DNA of 64,000 nt from positions 8,882,735 through 8,946,734 of the forward strand of contig OX442420.1 of the NCBI GenBank assembly GCA_949361645.1, in the 5' to 3' direction. Source of the DNA: Spongilla lacustris. Lineage: Eukaryota; Porifera; Demospongiae; Spongillida; Spongillidae. The position numbers and the translations under genes were made by a program. Below, piece by piece: positions 22,255 to 31,600 of the stretch; position 1 is the first letter of the stretch, and every line of letters starts with the position of its first letter. Under the pieces are notes generated by a model. It had not been told where the DNA came from. It searched no databases and worked only from the letters and a program-made list of their open reading frames with translations.

Positions 22255-23175
22255 CTCCAAAACATTTTTACAGCTGTTTTCATGTTGGATACATAGCTTA
22301 GTGATGATGTCATTGAGCTCCTTGGATGTGGGCCTGTGGTCAGGATGGTCCATGAGACATGACATCACCAAATGATGAAGAGGATGGGCCACTCCCATCT
22401 TATCCACCCAAAGCATCCTCTTGTAGATCTGTATCTCTTGCTTCTTGGTAACCAGTTGAGGTATTGGTGAATGATACACCATAGGAAACTCCTGATTGGC
22501 CACATACAGAGTGAGGGCGCCATATGAAAACACATCCAACTTGGCATCATACTTTGGGTCTGGGCTCAATGCCTCAGGAGGCATGTATGCCCAGGTACCT
22601 GGGGCTGCAGTGTGAGCAGATCGCTGGACCTGACATATGTCAAATATCTTGGACACACCTAGATCAGCTATCTTGGCTGACATTCCCTGTGTGAGGAGGA
22701 TGCTGGGGGCAGTGAGGTTACGGTGAATGATTGGTGGGGCCTGGGAGTGCAGGTGGAGGAGACCATAGGACACATCCCGAAGGATGGACAGCTTCAGTGG
22801 TAGAGGGATGTCAGGGTAATACTCTAAACACTTGGCTAGGTCCATGTGCAAGTACTCTATTACAAGCCACTCATCATCATAGTTTGATTGATACACACCT
22901 AGGAACTGTACAATGTTGGGGTGCTTAAGGTTGCCAAGTGCAGCACATTCATCATGGAACTTTGCCCTAATGGCCTCCTTGTCTATCTCCCTGATTGGAA
23001 GGTTTCCCCCATGTCCAAGCAAGATGTCTTGCAACCCTTTAGCAATGCAGGGGAGGCCATTCATCTTCGCCTCATACACAGTACCAAAGGACCCGTGACT
23101 TATCTCCCTCCGCTGGTAAAGCCCCTCCAAATGAGGGATGGGGTGTACGTGTGAGTGAACCACACCTGTTGCCAT
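22255..23175 (-). CDS. TKL-like protein kinase exon 1; predicted pseudokinase
   Basis: The exon starts at the Met at 23175 (MATGVVHSHVHPIPHLEGLY) and ends at a donor (TTGGAG|GTAAGC) at 22255. The kinase domain spans nearly all of it: a P-loop reading ISHGSFGTVYEAK (the first Gly is replaced by Ser), CIAK with the ATP-binding Lys, an HPNIVQFLGVY strand, a catalytic loop reading HRNLTAPSILL, ADLGVSKIFD in place of DFG, PGTWAYMPPEAL for the APE motif, DVFSYGALTLYV, and HRPTSKEL near the end. The catalytic Asp of HRD is Asn (codon 22717-22719) and the metal-binding Asn is Ser (22702-22704), so activity is doubtful. The fold resembles TKL/receptor-like kinases expanded in sponges. The donor implies further exons downstream, plausibly the coiled-coil exons at 16-13 kb. 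Confidence 0.85.
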
Positions 23176-24384
23176 TTTACCACTGTTAGGAAACTCTCTT
23201 TCTGAAGCTGTACGTTTAGGGGAGGACGAGGTAATTAGATATACAACTAAATTAGTAGAAATACACGAAGGAAATGAGTTCAAAAGGATCGTGCTTATAG
23301 AATGGGTTATCATTCTCTCGTATCTAACTTCTCCTTTCCGGGTAAATATAAAACTGATTTGGACTGCCAGGTGTTAACAAGCGCTAAGCAAGCCCCCAAA
23401 ACGTTGTGCGGATTGTCATTCCACACATAAATTTGCACGCGCGTACGCATACGTACATTTACACCCGCACCATGCACGTTAACGTGCAAGCCACGTCAAT
23501 ATATTTAGTTAAATATTCGTGCCAAACGTTCGGTTTTACGTACGTACACATTCTTTTCTACCTCAGTTCTGCTGAAAGTTCATCCACGTGGCACTGACTC
23601 GTTAGCATTACGCATAATGTCCATGTAGCGGTAATGAGTCTGGGGACGAGAGACCTGACCAATACTGAGGTTACATATTATATAGCACAAAAGGAGTTTC
23701 ATGAAAACGTTAAGCACCACCTTGTTTCATCCATTTCCGTAACCATCCCATGATTTGAAAGCCAGCCATGGTGGTATTAATAAAGTGGGTATACTAATGT
23801 ATCCTTGATCACTTGAAAGCCGGGTGCAACCACATCATTGAAGCATCCACACCAGCAGACAAGGCCTGTCTGTTATAATCTTGGCCTTTTAGTCACCACT
23901 GCATTATCCAACCTGACCCCAGCGAGTTTGAAGATGGCTCTCCAATAGTGGTTTGGAGTGGACACTGCCAGAGGTTCCTGGTGCTATTTGTGTCGTGACA
24001 CAGCTCTGGATCGATTTTAAAATCATGCTGCCATATGCAAGCAGGGTGGTAATGTGGTCCCCCTTTAGGGATCTTGTAGAGGAATTATTCTGTCACCATG
24101 CCTACCAGTTATCGCAGGGGCGGCGGAAGGTGTTTTAGTGTGTGTATGGGGGGGGGGGGGGGGGGGGGTAAAACTATGAATACATAATGAGGGGGGTTGG
24201 GTGCTGTCCACGTTCGGCCAATTCAACTGGTAAAGAGGGGGGGGGGGGGGGGGGGGGGGGAGGTGGCTATCCCATGTGCGGTCGATTCAGCCAGTGGAGG
24301 GAAGAGATAATAAATTAATTATGTAACAATATCAAAATGTAATAATATCAAATCCAAGATCATACTGTAGGTAAAGTTGGCGGG

Positions 24385-24625
24385 GTAAATAGTCTTGTCT
24401 GCAGCATAGATATCACTTACAACCGCTGCGCAGGAGCGAAGGGTGGTAAATCAAGGATTGTGTGTGAGGACCCACAATTTAGATCAAGCCAGCATTAAAA
24501 CATGATAGTAAAAGGAAACTTACGCCCACACACATATCCACAAAAAAATGGACAGTCCACAGGGATATAGGCATACACTAACAAAGGAATATTTATATAC
24601 ACCAAACAAAGAAACATAAAACCCC
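24385..24625 (-). pseudogene. Degenerate duplicate of the DLG-like last exon and flank
   Basis: The text at 24385-24450 ('tagtcttgtctgcagcatag', 'atatcacttacaaccgctg') parallels 25668-25715, which encodes part of the final MAGUK exon and its acceptor. The following flank also matches loosely ('ggacagtccacaggga' versus 'ggacagttcacaggaa'). The copy lacks part of the coding sequence, so it is a non-functional partial duplication. Confidence 0.55.
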
Positions 24626-25024
24626 CTGTGATTTTCTTCCAACTTCAATGGTTGCAAGTCAGCAGTTTTTGCAATGGACAGGGTACTGGAAGAGACTCAT
24701 AACCTTATGATGAATTTGAATATTGAGGAATGAGCTGCGCTTACCACTGGTTACCTGCTGGATATCTCTTATTTCGTTTAGATCACACCTCTGGAGCAAT
24801 CCAAATTGAAAAGTCATTATAAACGCGGTCTGCTATTAAGTTATAATGAAACTCCAGACAACCGAATCTTGTTGTTCTTATCGAATAAAGATAAGTTTTG
24901 AGTTTATTTGATGTTGCAAAACTGTACTTTCTTCTTCCTCAAAAATTATCATAAAACTAACATGTCTGTAGGTTATCAAACAATGCACATAAACACACAC
25001 ACAAATGAAATTACAAAACCAACT

Positions 25025-25215
25025 CATAAGCATTCTCCATGAGAAAGTTGGTGGAGTATAGAACTTGAAGGCAGTACTAGAGGTGCAAATAGCAGGGAAA
25101 CAAGCCTTAGGGTCTAATGATAAGGAAAAATGGAATACTCCAATATTTGGCACACATTTGAGGCATTACTTTACTAGGACTATTGTTTAAATTCAAATTT
25201 CTCATAAAGAATGCT
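25025..25215. mobile_element. Diverged copy of the 6184 foldback MITE
   Basis: The left part matches 'cattctctatgagaaagttg' and 'gggtctaatgataaggaaaa' with substitutions. The right part keeps 'tctcataaagaatgctttt'. The interior of the second arm is largely deleted. Confidence 0.7.
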
Positions 25216-25602
25216 TTTCTTTGCTTATTTCATTATTATTTGTGTATAGAATGGTGACGAGTTTTTAATTAAATGACACTCAACATAGTGCACTACAGGT
25301 ACAGACCATCCAGGAATGCAACACAAATGCAAACATTCTATTGCTCACAATAAAGGATACCACCCAAATAAGTGCACAGAATAGTCCAAAAACCTTTACA
25401 TTCACACTGCAATGTTACAACTGCTATTTCCACATGCTGCTTGCTACAACCACAGCAAGATGTGTATAGTACAAAGCAAGGGGAAAAATCTAAGCAGCAA
25501 GATCAAAAAAATCCTATTACATTCTCTCTCTCTTTTTCTCTCTCAATCCTTCTCTCTCACTCTCTCTCTTTTAAATATGCACATGGATCAGTACTGAGTG
25601 GT

Positions 25603-28600
25603 TCAAGGAAGGGGCTCGTTGGTGGGCACCCAAATATGGCTTCCAGACTGGTCCTGTATCCCAGTCTTGACTGCAGCGTAGATATCATGCAACGAGTCTC
25701 CACTTACAACTGCTGTGTATAAGAGAGAGCAGATATACACACATAAACAAGGGAACTGGACAGTTCACAGGAACACATCACAAGGGAACATTTAACCCAC
25801 TGGACAGCCCACAAGTATACATATCCATAAGCTGTAATCACTGTGAGCACAAATTACATGTATGCTACACTACAATACAATTGACAGCACCAAAAGAGCA
25901 AACAGGGTGTGACCATAATGAATTTCCTACTGCAACTATAAACTGTACTAATTAAACACTAAATATTTAGTTCTACTAACATGTGAAGTATTCTACAAAC
26001 TCTTGTTCAATCTTTACACCATTCTCCAAAGTCTGTTGGCATTGCTCCTGTGTTCCAATTGAAACAGCACTGCATGAATGAAACAATGAGGACATGTAGG
26101 CAACAGAAATGAAGATGCATCCAGTCCACTAAACCCTCCTGACCTAGATGTATCATGTATGTGCAAATCCAAAGCCTCGGATCCACTTGCCCACTAAACC
26201 CTCCAGTGCTGTTCATCTGATCCCACAGACTTACTGTATTACTTCCCAAGTGTTAGGCCTGATGCAGATTGCAATGGGATGAAGATCAGCCCTCTGTAGG
26301 CGTCTAATGGTGTAGCCACTTGTAACTAGAATGCAGTGCTTGCCCTGCCGAGAATGTGGTGGTGTGGAGGGGAGAGTTGGAGGAGGAAGGCAGACACACC
26401 GAACCTATCACAGCAACCCTCAAAGCAGAACTCTTAGCAGACCTGTTCTGCAACTTCCTGCACAGCCTTGATGCTGGTGCCATAGAGATTGTCTTTGTAG
26501 CGGCCAGCCTCTATGAACAGGCCAGCCTGGATGTCCTTCTCCATTTGCTCAAAGCTCTGAACAAAGTTGTAGTTCTTCCCATCCACTTCTCCATCTCGAG
26601 GAGGGCGAGTGGTGTCTGGAGTGAGGAGCAGTCACTACAATGAATAAGCACACCTACACATCCTCACACCTACACTTCAAGCCCACACACATCTACACTT
26701 CAACCCTTACACTTCTACAAATGTATATAAATGTATAATTTGGCTTTAAAGCACTAAACGTTTGAATACCATAATACCTTTCTTATTTAACAAACCTGTG
26801 CTTGAATGTAGTAATCCACCAGACACACAATTTGCACCAGCTCTTACCACACTCATCACATATCGCACACACCCATCACATATTGTACGTTTGTTTATTT
26901 TGGTTCTTTCTTATGCACAAGTAGAAAGGATTATACAGTGAGTGTTGAGAGTGAAGCAAGAACCAAAAAAAAAAGTCCAGCCAACCCTCAGGATTAGTCT
27001 GGGGAGCAGATGACTGGCATTCAGCAGTCATCTGGTCCCCAGACTACCTCAGGATTGTCTTGCAGCACCATATTCACATTAAGTTAAAAGCCATGAGGCA
27101 CAATGCAAGCCACGTGGCAACAGTGCAGGTCCACAAACTGCAGACCTGGACCACAGCAAATCAATGATTCGGACCAGGAAATCACTTAACTGGACCACAG
27201 CAAATTGCAGATCTGGACCACAGCAAATCAATGATCTGGATCACAGCACATGCAACTGCAAAACCTGATGTGCATGTAATGACAGCGGCGATTTACCGGG
27301 CCACCGTACTCATCACATATCCCACACAATCATCACTGTGATGGGCTAACTGTTATGCTGTTTTATGATACCTTTGTGTACAGGCAATGTAGCCCCATTG
27401 TATGTGCAGTATAATAATGTGGCTAGCTTGCTGCATCCTGCTATCTATCATGGAAAGGGGGGGTTGGATACCCACGGTGTGATCAGGCATTCTCTAGTGT
27501 GGGCCCTAGTAACCATGGGTCCTTGTCAATCACATCTCCCTCCCACATGCACACTGTATAGCACCTTCCTTCCCCCCAAATAACCAAAATAGAATATTGG
27601 TTTAGCTTCATTGTGCACGCTGCCACCAAACACACACAACCACTTACAACAACCACAACAAGACGATCACAGCCACCAAGGCTTGATCCAACCAGACACA
27701 CATAACACCACACAGCATTACAAAACACCACACAACCTTTAGAGCGGGGCCACAAACAAAATTTGATTTAGAGGGGGTGGGCCCACACCCCCTCACGGAA
27801 TAAACCCACAGTGAGGAAAAAACCCGTTTTTTGGGAGAAAACCTCAAAGCAGGAAAAATAACCCAACAATCGCTCTGCAAACAGGTCCACACACAATTAG
27901 TTCATAGAAAGATCCCGCCAATCTTCAAGGTCTACTCCCTGATCAAGTGTTGCACCTATAGGACAGATAAAACACCACAAAACCAAAACAAACAACGAGA
28001 AAAAGTTTGCAGCACGTGCACGCAAGCTTAGAATGAACACTCATACTAAGGTACCAGCCTTTTAAACCCCCAACCACGTGGCCCAATCACGTGCTATACA
28101 ACCAATCACATTTGGGAGGGAGCTAAATTTCTGCCTAATTAACCGTGTTCAAACGTCAGAAATGTATATCTCCCTCCCACATGCACACTGTATAGCACCT
28201 TCCTTCCCCCCAAATAACCAAAATAGAATATTGGTTTAGCTTCATTGTGCACGCTGCCACCAAACACACACAACCACTTAGAGACACAAAGAACGGGGTG
28301 ATGCTTAAATGCCCAATTGCTTAGAAACCTCCAGACGCCTTTCCACTGAGTCTTTTACATAACCATCTTTGGCTGTTTCGGACTTCCAACGACCATGACG
28401 CTTGAATAGCCTGTCCTCTACACCTGCATTAGCTGCTGCAGTGGCCCCGCCTGCCCGAAGGCTGTGCATGCTAAACAAAGTGGGGTCATAACCTAACTGT
28501 GAGATTTTGCTTAGCAGCAGTTCTCTCAACCTAGTCTTCCTCAATCGCTCTCCAGCTTTTGTTGGAGTTACTCCACGAAACACAAAACCTTTGTGTGTGC

Positions 28601-31600
28601 TTTCCAATTCCCCCCTATGGAAATATCTTTCCATCATGGCTACTGGGCAGGTTGGCAAACCTGTACGTGCAATGACTAGAGATGCTCCATCCCGATATTG
28701 ATCGGTCTTACTAGATTGTACCCTAACCACCATGCTCTCACTGTTGAAGGTGATGTCATCACACTTCAGTTTAACTAACTCATCACAGCGCATGAACCCA
28801 GCAAAGGCTAACAGACACACTGCCAACAACCTGATCTCAGTCAGGGATGGGTCTGGCCCAGCTACCTCCACCATGGCCTTCAGCATATCGGCCATGATAG
28901 GTTCCTTGCGGACTTTTGGTCTAGCCAATGTGCGCTTTAAACCTTCCAAGGTGGTTTGCACTAATGGTAATCCCCCCAATGGCTGCAGCCCTGCCAGCCC
29001 ATGCAACCATGAAAGAGCATGCACTGCCTCCTCTACTGCTGCTTTAGACCCTGTGGACTCACTGAGGTGCTGCATATACAGCACTAGATGGACTTCCTTT
29101 ACAGGAAAACTTGGCACCCCTTGTCGTGCATCAGCCCAGACCTTCCATTTCCGATATGCACCAAGATACTTCTTCGAAGTGCTGTCTGCCCTACTCTTTA
29201 GCACTGTCGCAGGTAGTGCCTGGGCAAGCCTCCGTAACTCAGGGTCCTCTAGATTGCTGAGCAATGGCCACATGCCTGAGGAGAATATGTCTGCAGAAGA
29301 GAAAGGGCTGCAGTAAGTCATGCCAGTATTGTTAATCAACTCAACACTGGTTATGTCACAGCCACCGAGGCCTGACCATACCCAACAGTAACCTTTCCGC
29401 CGAGGATCGGAAACTGCCACAACAAACACTGGTATGTCACAGCCACCGAGGCCTGACCATACCCACCAGTAACCTTTCCACCGAGGATTGGAAACTGCAA
29501 CATGTCCCTAGCCACCGAGGCAGGGAATCACCAGCTGCTAAGGCTAACAATTACACACATATAGCCACTACTGAAAATACACACACAGCACCATTGCACG
29601 CAAGGCTGACAAAAGGCTGAAAACTGCACCTAGCTGCCCAATTAGCCACTATGGCTGATAATTGCACACATAGCTGCAGATTATAGGCTGGGAATACTAA
29701 GGCTGACCATAATACACACATAGCCACTATGGCTGACCATAATACACACATAGCCACTAAGGCTGACCATAATACACACATAGCCACTAAGGCTGACCAT
29801 AATACACACATAACCACTAAGGCTGACCATAATACACACATAGCCACTAAGGCTGACCATAATACACACATAGCCACTATGGCTGACCATAATACACACA
29901 TAGCCACTATAGCTGACCATAATACACACATAGCCACTAAGGCTGACCATAATACACACATAGCCACTAAGGCTGACCATAATACACACATAGCCACTAT
30001 GGCTGACCATAATACACACATAGCCACTAAGGCTGACCATAATACACACATAGCTACTAAGGCTGACCATAATACACACATAGCCACTAAGGCTGACCAT
30101 AATACACACATAGCCACTAAGGCTGACCATAATACACACATAGCCACTAAGGCTGACCATAATACACACATAGCCATTAAGGCTGACCATAATACACACA
30201 TAGCCATTAAGGCTGACTGCACACGCATAGCCATCAAGGCTGACACATAGCCATCAAGGCTGACACATAGCCATCAAGGCTGACACATAGCCATCAAGGC
30301 TGACACATAGCCATCAAGGCTGACACATAGCCATCAAGGCTGACACATAGCCATCAAGGCTAACACATAGCCATCAAGGCTGACACATAGCCACTAAGGC
30401 TGACCGCGCACACATAGCCATCAAGGCTGACATACAGCCATCAAGGCTGACACATAGCCATCAAGGCTGACACATAGCCACTAAGGTTAACAATACACAC
30501 AGCCAATAAGGCGCAAAATACACATAGCCACTAAGGGTGAAAATACACAAATAGCCAATAAATAAGGCTGACTCCTTTGGCTCTTCTCATATTAAAGTAC
30601 AGCATTTAACGCACAAGTCATATAAACCTGGATAGTGGTCCCCTTCAGTCAATGGCCCTCAGACTTATTAGGCAATGCACACATATAATACTTATGCCCA
30701 TCACAAACATACCCAAGGCCACATTACTTTGTCCACATAACACAATGACCATCCCCATGGCAACCCAAGCACTTATATCACCTTACTGTGATGATATCCC
30801 AACGGTCTAATGCAAAAATCCACTGACTTGTACTGCTTTCCAAAGTTATTAACATGCATTAGAGCACTTATTTCCTGATTGATTTGGCTATTGCAATACC
30901 TAACAACATTGCTCAGAATGTGAAGGTGACACATTCACCACCTCCCCTTCTCATTAACCCCCTGCACCACGTGCCCACACCCGTATAGAAAAGGATACGG
31001 ACATGCGAAGTCGATCAGTAGGCCTCACGCATAACCTACGCCTCTTAGCTCGCTTCAGTTCCACTAGTATTTCCGATCCGCCTCTACATCCGCGCGAGGT
31101 CGCCATCCTCGTACTCATCCACCCGCGGATTCGGACCGACGGCGAACTTCTTCAATTTCTATCTGCGGGTACGAAGATCTATACCTTCATTCTTTTCCTT
31201 CAGTGCCAAATCCAACCGCGGTAACCCAAACCGCTCTTCCGAGAGGGAAGACTTCGCATCCACCTTCTCCACGCACGCCATAGCTGTCGCCATCTTGTCC
31301 GCCACCAGCTGCTTGCTTATAGAACCGGGCTGGAATTCGTTCCCTTGCTTCTTTGACATGTAAGGTTCTTTTCTGCCGGCGCTCCTTTCCAGCCTCAACG
31401 CTGTTTATTCTTGATCCTGCCTAACGATCTTCATCTCCTCTTGCAATTGTTTCATGCCCCGGAGAAGCTGGTCCACTGCTTCCTTCTCCATTTTACGCAC
31501 CAACGAGAAAAAGTTTGCAGCACGTGCACGCAAGCTTAGAATGAACACTCATACTAAGGTACCAGCCTTTTAAACCCCCAACCACGTGGCCCAATCACGT

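Larger units (their letters stand above)
23314..25602. other. Intergenic stretch with G-runs and MITE remnants
   Basis: No supported gene. Long G homopolymers lie at about 24150-24168 and 24237-24260 within transposon-like text ('gggtgctgtccacgttcggccaattcaa', also seen near 4865). A GTCTGGGGAC-type tip occurs at about 23638. A diverged copy of the 6184 foldback lies at 25025-25215. Confidence 0.6.

Noticed and set aside
29551..30250. Long ORFs on both strands in the 30-bp array
   Set aside because: Same cause: unit length is a multiple of three. They lie in the gap between retroelement genes.
29700..30480. Possible CRISPR array
   Set aside because: Units are contiguous, with no unique spacers, and the genome is eukaryotic. 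The same holds for the arrays at 13970, 34300, 45180 and 57610.
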